DNA of 64,000 nucleotides from Acidobacteriota bacterium (GCA_023389035.1 JAEWFC010000030.1:650230-714229), one strand, 5' to 3'. Shown: positions 9,408-18,633, counted from the stretch's first letter. Program-made: numbers and translations. Notes: generated by a model from the letters alone, not told the origin.

Positions 9408-9452
9408 AGAAAAGGCCGCGAGCACCCAAACCTTCTGGTGATGCTCACGGCC
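9408..9452 (-). terminator. Strong intrinsic terminator or attenuator upstream of the GGDEF-EAL gene
   Basis: Reading the minus strand, GGCCGTGAGCATCACC pairs with GGGTGCTCGCGGCC (one G.U pair) and is followed by TTTTCTAT. It sits 42 nt before the ATG of the response regulator, so it either ends a separate small RNA or attenuates read-through into that gene. Confidence 0.75.
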
Positions 9453-9642
9453 TTATCTCGGACCGACAGATAGTGGGAGCGATCTGCGTGTCATGGTCGC
9501 CGTATGATCACGGCAGGTTTGGTACAGGTCGTGGGAGAGCGTACCGTTTCTACAGAAAGGGACTAGTACAAGTGGGAGGTCGAACCAATGTCGATCTGGG
9601 AACGCCAACGGGCAGACCCTGAAGATCAAACCTTTCTGACGA
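9408..9642 (-). ncRNA. Candidate sigma54-dependent small RNA with CUCCCAC loops
   Basis: No credible protein gene lies here. The interval starts 12 nt after a sigma54 promoter and ends at the intrinsic terminator. The RNA would be about 235 nt. It contains CUCCCAC three times (9578-9572, 9537-9531, 9479-9473), each predicted in a hairpin loop: a GGUAC/GUACC stem at 9521-9545, a CAGAU/AUCUG stem at 9467-9486, and a weaker GUUCG/UGUAC stem with one mismatch at 9566-9585. CUCCCAC is complementary to GUGGGAG, i.e. to Shine-Dalgarno-like sequences, the design of known anti-SD small RNAs. It could alternatively be a structured 5' leader of the downstream gene. Confidence 0.5.
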
Positions 9643-9652
9643 TCACGGCAAC

Positions 9653-9670
9653 TGCAACGCACGTGCCACA
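9653..9670 (-). promoter_or_regulatory. Sigma54 (-24/-12) promoter, leftward
   Basis: On the minus strand TGGCACGTGCGTTGCA is a near-perfect RpoN site (GG-N10-GC). Predicted start near 9642, placing it at the head of the candidate small RNA and 276 nt before the REC-GGDEF-EAL start codon. Confidence 0.8.
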
Positions 9671-9791
9671 CCGCAATAGGCGGGCAAACCAATGCTTTGC
9701 GATCGGAATGTAAATATTAGTTACGAGGAATGCGGAAAAATGCTACCACTAACAGATGGGACGTGCGGAGATACGCCCCACTTTCGCGGGG

Positions 9792-11171
9792 TCAAGCCGC
9801 GCCCTCACCGCGTTCTATGATCCGCGAAAGAGTTTTTCTATCGATCTGAAGAATTCTCGCCGCTGCATTCTTGTTCCCGCCTGTGTGTTTCAGGATCTTC
9901 GAAACGTGTTCGTACTCCGCGACCGCGAGCGGTTTTAGAAACTCATCCGGATCGGATTTCTTACCCTCGCGCACGTTCGAATCGTGGTCTGATCGATTCG
10001 TCATTTGCGGCGGCAGGTGCTCGGGGTACACCATTCCATCGCTTAAAGAGATGCCTCGAAGGACAGCGTTCTCCAACTCGCGAACATTCCCGGGCCAGTT
10101 GTAATTTTGCAGAACTTCCATTGCCTCCGACGAAAATCGCGCTTGAGGACCACCGTCTGATATCGCTTTCTGCGCGAAATGCTCAGCTAGCAGCGGAATG
10201 TCATCGCGGCGGTCGCGTAAAGGGGGAAGCGTGATAGTTACCGCGTTTAGCCGATACATCAGGTCCTGCCGGAACCGCCCTTCTTCCACCTCTGCTTCGA
10301 TGGATCGATTCGTCGCCGCCACTACGCGGACATCAGCCCGTGTCGTCTGGTTCGACCCTACCTTTCTGATCTCGCCCTGCTGCAACGCACGCAGCAGCTT
10401 CACCTGAAAATTGGCATCGGTCTCAGTGATCTCATCTAAGAATATCGTTCCACCATCAGCTTCCTGCCACATCCCGACACGATCGGAGGACGCTCCTGTA
10501 AATGAGCCCTTCACGTGGCCGAAAAGCTCGGATTCGATCAATTCTGACGGTATCGCGCCGCAGTTTACAGTTACGATCGGCCCGGCGGCTCGAGGACTGC
10601 GGCGGTGGATCACGGTCGCTATTATTTCCTTCCCGGTGCCGGATTCCCCGGTCACCAGAACGCTTAGATTCGACGGCGCGACGCGGCCTACCAGCTTAAG
10701 GCATGCGACAAACTTTGGACTGCGCCCGATAAGCGGAATGTCGGATGTGTAGGCTCGCTGCTGGGCAGGCGCGGGATCCGTGTGCAGTGTTCGATTACGT
10801 TTAAGCTGCTCCTTGACCTGATTTGAAATGTTGATGATCTCATCGATCTCGAAGGGCTTGATCAGGTAATCGAACGCCCCGATGGCAGTAGCATCGAGAG
10901 CACCGATAGCTGATCCGTGGCCCGTCATCAAAACGAATCGGGCATCAGGCTGTTCTTCTGAGAACCGACGCAGAACGTCGTATCCGTTCTGCTTTCCGAG
11001 CACGACATCACAAACGATCAGCTCGAATGTTTGGTCCTCAGCGGCTTCGTAGGCTTGTGTTTCGGAGGCAGCTTCCCGAACGGTCCAACCCTCGGAACGG
11101 AGGATCTCAGCGACCAGTGCTCGAACCTGCGGTTCGTCATCAATGACAAGTGCGTGGGATGTTCTAGACAC
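9792..11171 (-). CDS. NtrC-family sigma54-dependent response regulator
   Basis: 459 residues from GTG 11171. Receiver (about 5-120): ALVIDDEPQ, Asp in LIVCDVVLG, Lys in YLIKPFE, all present. AAA+ domain (about 150-385): Walker A GESGTGKE, the sigma54-contacting loop GSFTGA (GAFTGA variant), Walker B GGTIFLDEI, and a WPGNVRELENAV segment. C-terminal Fis-type helix-turn-helix (about 415-457: GGNKNAAARILQIDRKTLSRII). It would bind upstream sites and drive open-complex formation by RpoN; the three sigma54 promoters within 5 kb are the obvious candidate targets (inference). The start is uncertain: the open frame runs on to TTG 11264, but the receiver begins right after the GTG. It is divergent from a hybrid kinase that may be its phosphate donor. 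Confidence 0.92.
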   Translation of the reverse strand: MSRTSHALVIDDEPQVRALVAEILRSEGWTVREAASETQAYEAAEDQTFELIVCDVVLGKQNGYDVLRRFSEEQPDARFVLMTGHGSAIGALDATAIGAFDYLIKPFEIDEIINISNQVKEQLKRNRTLHTDPAPAQQRAYTSDIPLIGRSPKFVACLKLVGRVAPSNLSVLVTGESGTGKEIIATVIHRRSPRAAGPIVTVNCGAIPSELIESELFGHVKGSFTGASSDRVGMWQEADGGTIFLDEITETDANFQVKLLRALQQGEIRKVGSNQTTRADVRVVAATNRSIEAEVEEGRFRQDLMYRLNAVTITLPPLRDRRDDIPLLAEHFAQKAISDGGPQARFSSEAMEVLQNYNWPGNVRELENAVLRGISLSDGMVYPEHLPPQMTNRSDHDSNVREGKKSDPDEFLKPLAVAEYEHVSKILKHTGGNKNAAARILQIDRKTLSRIIERGEGAA

Positions 11172-11269
11172 ATTCGAATGATAAAGCAAATGAGCACAGA
11201 GTCGCAATAACGTTTGCTGCCATACATAACCTCTAACGGCATTCCCCGATACTACGAGCAGCAAGTTAT

Positions 11270-11288
11270 ACTGGCATACGCATTGCTT
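11270..11288 (+). promoter_or_regulatory. Sigma54 (-24/-12) promoter of the hybrid kinase
   Basis: ACTGGCATACGCATTGCTT has TGGCA and TTGC elements with exactly 10 bases between GG and GC. Predicted start near 11298 leaves a 30-nt leader before ATG 11328. A CATTCGAATG palindrome at 11171-11180 lies about 120 bp upstream and is a possible activator half of the region. Confidence 0.7.
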
Positions 11289-11327
11289 CTAATGCACCCG
11301 TTACCGGCGCCCATTCGCTGGACCTCA

Positions 11328-14300
11328 ATGAACAGTCCTGAAAAGATCATAGGCTTCGTATCCGACCGGATCGCCAAGAGCGTGGCGGACGCACTCGCCC
11401 AGCGCGGGCTTTCGTACGAATTCGAAGAGGCCGCTGACATAAATCAATTGCAGCACCTTATCGACAGTCCGGAGGTCGCGTGTTTGATCCTGGAATTGAT
11501 CGATGGTGATACCGCACGCGGTGAGGTCTTAGATTCGGTAAACAAGAGCAAGCCGGAACTTCCCGTTATCATTGTATCCACCGATCCGTTTAAGGACGAT
11601 CGCGTCAGCGATGCGATTCAGCGCGGCTTGGGTGATCATATTGCTGTTGATGACCATAACGGTCTTAGACTCTGTCTCGAGCGAGCATTGACGGTTGCGG
11701 AGATCAAACGGGAAAACAACGTCTTAAAGAACGCTTTGTGTACTTCAGAAGAAAAGTACAGGTTACTGACCGAGGAAACCAATCGCGCCGCGAGCGAGCT
11801 TCGTACATCTGAGGAAAATTACCGATCGCTGATCCAAGCGACAACACAATTCGTTTGGACAGCGGGAAGGGACGGCTATAGCGGGGAAGTCTTCGCTTGG
11901 CTTGGCGACCTTAGCGGCCGCCGGATCCTGGGAGTTAATGGGCTTATCGAGGCATTACACCCGGAAGATCGTGATCGTGTCGTAATGGAGTGGAAACGTG
12001 CCCTGGAAACCCGGTCGCTATTCGACCAGGTGTGCAGAATTCCCACGGCCGATTCTTCGATCGCATATCTCGCGGTGCGAGCGATACCAACATTCGACGG
12101 GAGCGGCGAATTCCGAAACTGGATCGGAACGTTCACCGATATCTCACAGCGAATAATTGAACAAGATGCTGTGCGACATAGTGAAGAAAAGTTTCGCGAT
12201 CTTTTTGAAAATGCAAATGACCTGATCTATACACACGATCTTGCCGGAAATTTTACTTCGCTGAACCGTGCCGGCGAGATCATAACCGGATATACCCGAG
12301 CGGAAACCGAGAAGCTGAACATCAAAGACGTAGTCGTTCCTGAATATCTCGGGATCGCGGCCGAAATGATCGCGGCGAAGCTTGATGGCGATCCGGCCAC
12401 ATCGTATGAGACCGCAATATTCACGAAAAGCGGCCGAAAAGTACTCCTGGACCTCAGTACGAGGTTGATATACAAGGACGGTAAGCCCGTGGCGGTTCAA
12501 GGTATCGCCCGCGACATTACGGAGAAAAAGCGTGGTGAATTGGCACTTCGTTCCAGCGAAAAGCAGCTGCGGATCATCACTGACACGATTCCCGTTTCTA
12601 TTACGCACACGAATGCGGATGGAACGGTTCGCTTCGCCAATCAAGGTTTCCTTGATTGGCTCGGAAAGGATGAAAGCGAGGTGGTCGGCCGGCAGCTAGA
12701 AAGAGTTTTGGGCACGCGAACATACAATGGCGTGCTTCCTGAGATCGAGCGCGTCCTAGCAGGAGAAACGTTAGCAGTAGAACGCAACGCCTTCCGACAG
12801 CCCGCAGGAAAATCGGTCGGTGAACGGTTCATTAGAATGAATTACGTTCCGGAATTCGACGATGAAGGGAAGGTGGTCTCGTTCTATTCATTCATGACCG
12901 ATCTTACCGAGAACAAACGGTCAGAGCAGGCCCTGCGAAAAAGCGAGGAGCAGTTGCAGATCGTCACGGATACTGTCCCGGTCTTGATAGCCTACTTCGA
13001 TCGCGATCAGAAGTGCACATTTGCAAATCGATCGTACCTTAACTGGCTCGGCAAAGGTGAGGCGGACGTGATCGGCCAGTCGATCCTTGAGATACAGGGC
13101 GCCGGATCGTACGAAAAACTGAAGCCTGAGATCAGCCTCGCTTTAGCTGGAAAGGAAGTCACGGTCGACCGTCCGGCCACAATGTGGCCCGAGGGATTGA
13201 ACGAGCAGGATGCGAGGTACTTCCGCGTGAGCTACGTTCCCGATACCGACCACGAAGGCAGCGCACACGGGTACTTCATTTTCGCGATCGACATGACCGA
13301 GAACAAACGAGCTGAAGAGGCTCTTCGGAAGAGTGAAGAGCTGTTGCTGCAGTCGCAAAAGCTCGAATCGGTCGGCCGTCTGGCAGGCGGGATCGCTCAC
13401 GATTTCAATAACATGCTCACCGCCATCAATGGATACAGCGATCTGACGCTGAGAAAAATGGGGCCCGACGATCCGCTGCGACGTAACATTGAGGAAATCA
13501 AAAAAGCGGGCGAACGCTCAGCCGAGCTGACAAATCAATTGCTTGCATTCAGTAGGCGGCAGATCTTACAGCCACGGGTTCTGGACCTTAATCGTGCAGT
13601 TGCGGACCTTATCCCGATGCTTGAGCGGCTCATCGGGGCAGACGTTGATCTTCGAACCAACTTCTCGGCTGACAGCGGCATGATCAATGCCGATCCGGGA
13701 CAGCTTTCGCAGGTGCTCTTAAACCTTGTAATCAACGCACGCGACTCGATCACGCGTGGCGGAACTATCGTAGTCGAAACGCGTCGTGAATCGGTGACAA
13801 CGCCGATCGAGTCTTTCGGTGGCACGGTAACCCCTGGCGATTATGCTTTGATGTCGATCGCAGATACCGGCATCGGTATGGACGCCCAAATGATGAGCCA
13901 GATCTTCGAGCCCTTTTTTACCACGAAGGAAGTTGGGAAAGGAACAGGGCTCGGCTTGTCAACGGTGCACGGGATCGTACTTCAGTCTGGTGGATATGTC
14001 CTGGTCGAAAGTAAGCCCCTCAAAGGTTCGCGTTTTCAGATATACCTGCCGATCGTACGGCCCGCCGACAGCGCGAACGCTTTAGGAGTGGGTGACCGGA
14101 ACTCATTCTCTTTTGGTTCTGAAACGATCCTATTAGTCGAGGACGAAAAGACCGTACGTGAGCTAGGTCGTGAGATCTTAGAAGCTTGCGGCTATTCTGT
14201 GATCACGGCTGAAGATGGGGTTACCGGTCTGCAGAAGCTGGATAAGCACGGTCATGAGATCGATCTCGTTATGACCGACGTCGTCATGCCAAACCTAGGC

Positions 14301-14492
14301 GGGCGCGAACTTGCTGCCGAAACTAATCGGCGATTCCCAAACATGAAGGTTCTCTTCTCGTCGGGCTATGACAACAAAGAGATCGTTAAGAACGGATCGC
14401 TTCCCGAGGGCACGAACTTCATCCAGAAGCCATTCACATTCGACGCCCTCGCAATGAAGATCCGCGAGCTTCTCGACAAGGTCGGTCACTGA
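11328..14492 (+). CDS. Multi-PAS hybrid histidine kinase
   Basis: 1054 residues from ATG 11328. An N-terminal receiver-like segment (about 1-125; no convincing phosphoacceptor motif) is followed by a coiled linker, four PAS domains (roughly 170-290, 290-410, 415-530, 540-655; each ends in a DITE/DLTEN/DMTEN plus K-R-x-E-x-AL-R-x-SE linker), a HisKA domain with the H-box GGIAHDFNNML (His near 690), an HATPase domain (NLVINARDSI, DTGIGM, GKGTGLGLSTVHGI) and a C-terminal receiver (ILLVEDEKT, Asp in VMTDVVMP near 984, Lys in FIQKPF). No membrane segment is seen, so it is probably cytoplasmic. ATG 11328 fits the sigma54 promoter; the longer frame from 11214 would include that promoter. It ends 1 bp from the convergent mnmE stop. 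Confidence 0.92.
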   Translation: MNSPEKIIGFVSDRIAKSVADALAQRGLSYEFEEAADINQLQHLIDSPEVACLILELIDGDTARGEVLDSVNKSKPELPVIIVSTDPFKDDRVSDAIQRGLGDHIAVDDHNGLRLCLERALTVAEIKRENNVLKNALCTSEEKYRLLTEETNRAASELRTSEENYRSLIQATTQFVWTAGRDGYSGEVFAWLGDLSGRRILGVNGLIEALHPEDRDRVVMEWKRALETRSLFDQVCRIPTADSSIAYLAVRAIPTFDGSGEFRNWIGTFTDISQRIIEQDAVRHSEEKFRDLFENANDLIYTHDLAGNFTSLNRAGEIITGYTRAETEKLNIKDVVVPEYLGIAAEMIAAKLDGDPATSYETAIFTKSGRKVLLDLSTRLIYKDGKPVAVQGIARDITEKKRGELALRSSEKQLRIITDTIPVSITHTNADGTVRFANQGFLDWLGKDESEVVGRQLERVLGTRTYNGVLPEIERVLAGETLAVERNAFRQPAGKSVGERFIRMNYVPEFDDEGKVVSFYSFMTDLTENKRSEQALRKSEEQLQIVTDTVPVLIAYFDRDQKCTFANRSYLNWLGKGEADVIGQSILEIQGAGSYEKLKPEISLALAGKEVTVDRPATMWPEGLNEQDARYFRVSYVPDTDHEGSAHGYFIFAIDMTENKRAEEALRKSEELLLQSQKLESVGRLAGGIAHDFNNMLTAINGYSDLTLRKMGPDDPLRRNIEEIKKAGERSAELTNQLLAFSRRQILQPRVLDLNRAVADLIPMLERLIGADVDLRTNFSADSGMINADPGQLSQVLLNLVINARDSITRGGTIVVETRRESVTTPIESFGGTVTPGDYALMSIADTGIGMDAQMMSQIFEPFFTTKEVGKGTGLGLSTVHGIVLQSGGYVLVESKPLKGSRFQIYLPIVRPADSANALGVGDRNSFSFGSETILLVEDEKTVRELGREILEACGYSVITAEDGVTGLQKLDKHGHEIDLVMTDVVMPNLGGRELAAETNRRFPNMKVLFSSGYDNKEIVKNGSLPEGTNFIQKPFTFDALAMKIRELLDKVGH

Positions 14493-14493
14493 C

Positions 14494-15864
14494 CTACTTA
14501 CCGATGCAAAAAGTCTCGAAGATCTGCGAAAGCATGTCTTCCGTTGTCGTTTCTCCTGTGATCTCGCCCAGATATCGCAGCGCATTATGCAGACCTACCA
14601 AAACGATCTCCTCGCTCTTTCCGCCCGCAAGCAGATCGATCGAACCAGCGATCTCGTCAGCCGAGCGCTGAAGCAGATCATGGTGCCGGGCATCTGTTAC
14701 AATGAAGCCACTATCAGTGATTTCGCCATCTTGAAATGGCTCGAGCATCGCCTGTTGAAGCGGTATCATCCCCTCACCGGTCTTTGCTGAAATTTCCTTG
14801 ACCCCTACTCCAAGCTCTTCCATCTCCGACCGCATCCGCATTATCGCAGTGCCATCGGCTTTATCGATCTTGTTTAGTACAAACAAACGTCGCAGATTCT
14901 CTGTCGCTGCGATAATTTGCCGATCCTCGTCAGAAAGAGGTTCGGTCACGTCGAGCAGCAGTAGCACGAGATCTGCATCTGTAAGTGCCCTCCGTGAACG
15001 TTCCACGCCGATGCTCTCGATCTGGTCCGAGGTCTCGCGGAGCCCGGCCGTATCTATCAGTGAGATAGGAATACCATCGATCGTGAAACGTTCGTGCAAC
15101 TGGTCGCGCGTCGTTCCCGCGATATCGGTCACGATGGCACGGTCACTCCCAAGCAAAGCATTAAAGAGGCTGGATTTTCCTACATTCGGGCGTCCGACAA
15201 GTGCAACACGTAGGCCGTCCCGCAACAGCCTGCCTGCTTTGTATGTCTCGGCTTTTGCCGTAATCGCTGACTGAACTTCCTTAAGCTTTTCCACGATCGA
15301 CGAACGCTGCGTCTCGGGCAGATCATCCTCGACAAACTCGAGAGCCGATTCAAGCACCACGATCACGTCGAGCAGATCGCTCTTCAGAGGTTGCAACTCA
15401 TGCGAGAATTCGCCTTCCATCTGGCGGACCGCCTGGCGTGCGGCACCGACACTCTGTGCATCGATAAGGTCGCGGATCGCCTCGGCTTCCGCCAGATTCA
15501 TCCGGCCGTTCGCCAAGGCCCGGAGCGAAAACTCACCAGGCCCGGCCATACGAGCGCCTTCGGCAAGGCATGCATCTATCGCCTGCCGCAGAACGATCGG
15601 CGAGCCGTGACAACTTATTTCGACAATGTCTTCCCCGGTGAAAGAATTAGGCCCGCGAAAATATGTAATAACTGCCTCATCGAGCACTTCTGAGGTCGCG
15701 GGATCGATTAGTTTTCGAAGCGTAGCCTGCCGCGGCACAAATCTGTCATGCTCGGTCCGTGCAAGACTCGCTGCGATCGTGGGTGCACTATCGCCGCTTA
15801 GCCTGATGACGGCAACACCACTGCGGCCAAGCGGTGTTGCGAGTGCGACTATCGTTTGCGCCAT
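14494..15864 (-). CDS. mnmE: tRNA uridine-5-carboxymethylaminomethyl modification GTPase MnmE
   Basis: 456 residues. N-terminal folate-binding domain (DTIVALATPLGRSGVAVIRLSG-type start; GEDIVEISCHGS), a long helical region, the inserted G domain with Walker A GRPNVGKSS, switch AGTTRD, DTAG and NKID, and the invariant C-terminal CIGK. With MnmG it installs the cmnm5 group on U34 of certain tRNAs. It is the last gene of the rpmH-rnpA-yidD-yidC-jag-mnmE block, the ancestral order near many bacterial origins. Full length for the family. Confidence 0.97.
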   Translation of the reverse strand: MAQTIVALATPLGRSGVAVIRLSGDSAPTIAASLARTEHDRFVPRQATLRKLIDPATSEVLDEAVITYFRGPNSFTGEDIVEISCHGSPIVLRQAIDACLAEGARMAGPGEFSLRALANGRMNLAEAEAIRDLIDAQSVGAARQAVRQMEGEFSHELQPLKSDLLDVIVVLESALEFVEDDLPETQRSSIVEKLKEVQSAITAKAETYKAGRLLRDGLRVALVGRPNVGKSSLFNALLGSDRAIVTDIAGTTRDQLHERFTIDGIPISLIDTAGLRETSDQIESIGVERSRRALTDADLVLLLLDVTEPLSDEDRQIIAATENLRRLFVLNKIDKADGTAIMRMRSEMEELGVGVKEISAKTGEGMIPLQQAMLEPFQDGEITDSGFIVTDARHHDLLQRSADEIAGSIDLLAGGKSEEIVLVGLHNALRYLGEITGETTTEDMLSQIFETFCIGK

Positions 15865-15939
15865 ATTTACAAACTAAAGCGGAAAGGCCGGGAAGCCAAC
15901 TTCCAACCTTTCCGCGATTCAACGTTTAGTACGATCTAA

Positions 15940-16389
15940 TTACTTTAAGCTGACCTGAAGGCGCCGATCTCGGCCGGCTCCGACCGACTCTGTGATCAGA
16001 TCTTCTTCCGCTTGGAGCGTTGTGTGAATTATTCTTCGTTCGGTTGAATTGAGTACGCCAAAGGTGAACGCTCGGCCATTTTTTCGGACCTGTTCGCCTG
16101 CGAAGCGGGCCATCGCCTGTAGCTCGGCCTTTCGCGTTTGGCGGAAACCGTCAGCATCGCAAATGAAACGATGTTCCCGCTCTAGTCCGCGACCGAAAGC
16201 TTGGAAAAGGATCGTCTCGAAAGCATCGAGCATTTCGGCATTTTCTGCGAGTGCGAGGCCCGAGTCGTTCCCGCTCAAATTGAGCAGGCACCCGTCGTCG
16301 ATCCACCGAGCGCTTACTTCCAGGTCTAATCCGAAGTCTTTTACCAACTCCGAAAGAAACTGCTCTGCGTTCTTACAAATCTCGTTCAT
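15940..16389 (-). CDS. Jag/KhpB-type RNA-binding protein (KH-R3H), short form
   Basis: 149 residues, between yidC and mnmE where jag normally lies. Residues about 20-80 fit a KH-like domain (NLSGNDSGLALAENAEMLDAF) and 85-149 an R3H domain (MARFAGEQVRKNGRAFTFGVLNSTERRIIHTTL, split here into its two parts by a loop). R3H residues STERRIIH are typical. The N-terminal Jag_N domain is missing. In Gram-positive bacteria the homologue partners KhpA in RNA binding and cell-envelope control; its role here is inferred from position. Confidence 0.85.
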   Translation of the reverse strand: MNEICKNAEQFLSELVKDFGLDLEVSARWIDDGCLLNLSGNDSGLALAENAEMLDAFETILFQAFGRGLEREHRFICDADGFRQTRKAELQAMARFAGEQVRKNGRAFTFGVLNSTERRIIHTTLQAEEDLITESVGAGRDRRLQVSLK

Positions 16390-16430
16390 GACAAATTAAA
16401 TTACTACAGTTTCTCCGTTGCGATAAACAA

Positions 16431-18371
16431 TTACGACTTGCTGAGCTTCGGCTTGCCTTTTACCTTCTTCGCTCCTTGCGGTACAGCATTCACTACCTCG
16501 GTCGTCGCCGGTTCATCTGTCTTGTTCATTTTATTGATGATCATCTGTTGCCCAAAGCTAACGATGTTACCGAAGAACCAGTAGAGAAGCAGACCGGACG
16601 GAGCGGTCCACATAACCCATAACATCATTATTGGCATAAGATACATCATCATTTTCTGTTGCATCTGCTGCTCAGGAGTGACCGCCGGCGCGGTCGGGGT
16701 GAACTTCATGGCGAGGACCATAGATATCGCGAAGGCGAATTCTAGAATGTGCCATGGATCGGCTGCGGAGAGGTCGGGGAGCCATAGGAATGACGCTTGG
16801 CGTGCGTCGAGCGAGATGGTGATCGCCGTGTAGAATGCGATCAGCAGCGGGAATTGCAGCAGCATCGGGAGGCAGCCGCCGATCGGCAGTGCGTCCTTGG
16901 TCATCTTCAGCTGCTCCATTTGCAGCTCGCGCATCCGCGGGTCGTCCATCGGGACGCCCTTTTTCTGCAGGGCCTTTATTTTTTCCTGCAGCTCCTTCAT
17001 TTTCGGCGCGTTCGCGGCGGCCTTTTTGAATGATTTCGACTGCTTCCATCTCAGCGGGAAGAGCAGTGAATAGAACAGGAACGTGAAAACTATGATCGCC
17101 ACGCCGTAATTCTTCGTCAGCGTGTTTATGTAGTGCAGGGCGGTCAGGATCGGCACCGACAGCGGTTTTACGATCCATCTGATTATCGAATAATTGCTGA
17201 AATTGATCAGGTTAACGAAATTCAGCTCGCGGCCGACGGTTGCGTTCAGCTGCTCGCCGAGCGGGTCGAGCAGGAAATAATCCTTCGTTCCCGTAAATAT
17301 CTTCGTCGTTGAACCGTCCGCGGCGATCGGCACGTAGGCCGTCACCAGATGCCGCGTTTCTTTCGTTTCCTGGCTGCGGAGCACCCAGCCGAATATGCTC
17401 TTAAAATACGGCCGCGTCTCGACCTCGTATTTAACGGCCTGCACTTCGAGGCCCTGCGTCGGCGTGGCCGGGATCGCGGCCATCGCAAAGTACGAATCGC
17501 TGACGCCTGCCCAATCGATCATTCCGGGCACGTTCAGCGACGCCTTTCCTTCCGGGCCGTACTCAAACGAATAGTAGCCCTGGTGCCGGACGATATCGCC
17601 GTCAACCGCCGCGACGGCCTCCGATTCGATCTGGTAAAAAGTGTGATGGTTGATCGCGTGGTCGCCGATCGAAGCACCGACGGCGAGACGTGTATTCGGC
17701 ACCGTTTGGCCGTTCTGCTTTAAGTCAACGGCAAGGTCTGCCAAGTAGCTGTCGGCACGAAACAGGAACGTTTTTCGCACTTCGACGCCGTTCTCGCCCG
17801 TCAATGTAAACGCGATCTGCCGCTCTTCGCCGGGCGCCAGCGTGATCGTGTCCTCTGCCTCACCGACCTGATAATTGCGATCGTTCGCGAATGTATTGAT
17901 GGCTGCGTCGGGGGTTATCAGGCGAAAAGGGACGTCCCGCGGCGTCTGTTCCAGGGCCTTTTGCGATATCAGCTGCAGAGGCTTTTGCTCGGAATCGGTC
18001 GAGCCGTCAGCGAATATCGGATACGCGTTCGGCTCGGCGTTCTTGAGCAAGATCCAGCTAGTCGCGACCGCGCCCTTAGAGTCCAGGGTCACTTCGTAAA
18101 GCGGCGATTTAATGGTTATCTGGCGGTTCGGCGCCGTGTCCACAATTGGCTGCTGCTGGCTGCCGGGCTGTGCCAGAACTGCCTGTGCGGGCGTCGCCGC
18201 GCCGGTCTCAGGGGTCGCAGCCGTGTTGGCAGCCGTATTCGCCGCCGTATTAGCGTTATCTGCGGGCGGCGTGGTCGGCGTAAACAGATACGACCAACCG
18301 AAAAGCACTACCATTGAAAGCACTGCGGCGATCAAAAAGCGTGACTGGCTCTGATTATTCTGTGGTTCCAT
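16431..18371 (-). CDS. yidC: Membrane protein insertase YidC
   Basis: 646 residues, Gram-negative type: N-terminal membrane anchor (FLIAAVLSMVVLFGWSYLF), an Ala/Thr/Pro-rich linker, a large periplasmic beta domain (about 80-370) and the five-helix insertase core (from about 410: YGVAIIVFTFLFYSLLFPLRW ... LPIGGCLPMLLQFPLLIAFY ... LMPIMMLWVMW). The conserved Arg in the first core helix region is in FPLRWKQSKS. It inserts Sec-dependent and independent inner-membrane proteins. A basic C-terminal tail (GAKKVKGKPKLSKS) may contact the ribosome. It follows yidD by 20 bp. Confidence 0.97.
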   Translation of the reverse strand: MEPQNNQSQSRFLIAAVLSMVVLFGWSYLFTPTTPPADNANTAANTAANTAATPETGAATPAQAVLAQPGSQQQPIVDTAPNRQITIKSPLYEVTLDSKGAVATSWILLKNAEPNAYPIFADGSTDSEQKPLQLISQKALEQTPRDVPFRLITPDAAINTFANDRNYQVGEAEDTITLAPGEERQIAFTLTGENGVEVRKTFLFRADSYLADLAVDLKQNGQTVPNTRLAVGASIGDHAINHHTFYQIESEAVAAVDGDIVRHQGYYSFEYGPEGKASLNVPGMIDWAGVSDSYFAMAAIPATPTQGLEVQAVKYEVETRPYFKSIFGWVLRSQETKETRHLVTAYVPIAADGSTTKIFTGTKDYFLLDPLGEQLNATVGRELNFVNLINFSNYSIIRWIVKPLSVPILTALHYINTLTKNYGVAIIVFTFLFYSLLFPLRWKQSKSFKKAAANAPKMKELQEKIKALQKKGVPMDDPRMRELQMEQLKMTKDALPIGGCLPMLLQFPLLIAFYTAITISLDARQASFLWLPDLSAADPWHILEFAFAISMVLAMKFTPTAPAVTPEQQMQQKMMMYLMPIMMLWVMWTAPSGLLLYWFFGNIVSFGQQMIINKMNKTDEPATTEVVNAVPQGAKKVKGKPKLSKS

Positions 18372-18391
18372 TATTTACCGCGACCGACGGC

Positions 18392-18601
18392 CTACTGCAC
18401 CGGGTCGTGACCGCCCTTACAAAACGGCTGACAGCGTAAGATACGCTTTATTCCCATCCAGGTTCCTTTTAGGGCACCGTACCGCTCGACCGCCTCGCGT
18501 GTATATTCCGAGCACGTCGGCTGAAATCGGCACGCAGGCGGCAGGAACGGCGAGACCACCGCCTTATAAACACCCAAAAGATCCAGGACAAGAAACTTCA
18601 T
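18392..18601 (-). CDS. yidD: Membrane protein insertion efficiency factor YidD
   Basis: 69 residues with the family hallmarks YKAVVSPFLPPACRFQPTCS, YTREAVERYGALKG and RILRCQPFCKGGHDPV; the three Cys-containing motifs are intact. It is a small amphipathic inner-membrane-associated protein that helps YidC/Sec insertion. Position between rnpA and yidC is canonical. Confidence 0.96.
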   Translation of the reverse strand: MKFLVLDLLGVYKAVVSPFLPPACRFQPTCSEYTREAVERYGALKGTWMGIKRILRCQPFCKGGHDPVQ

Positions 18602-18633
18602 CTTAGAAAGATGTTTTCAAACTGTTCAAAGCG

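Noticed and set aside
9367..9429. TTG start for the GGDEF-EAL protein at 9429
   Set aside because: It lies in the loop of an intrinsic terminator and has no better Shine-Dalgarno than ATG 9366.
9453..9692. A 79-residue open frame on the minus strand
   Set aside because: Composition is atypical and it overlaps the sigma54 promoter and the loops of the candidate small RNA.
11214..11327. Longer N-terminus for the hybrid kinase
   Set aside because: The extra residues would span the -24/-12 promoter; the segment shows no domain.
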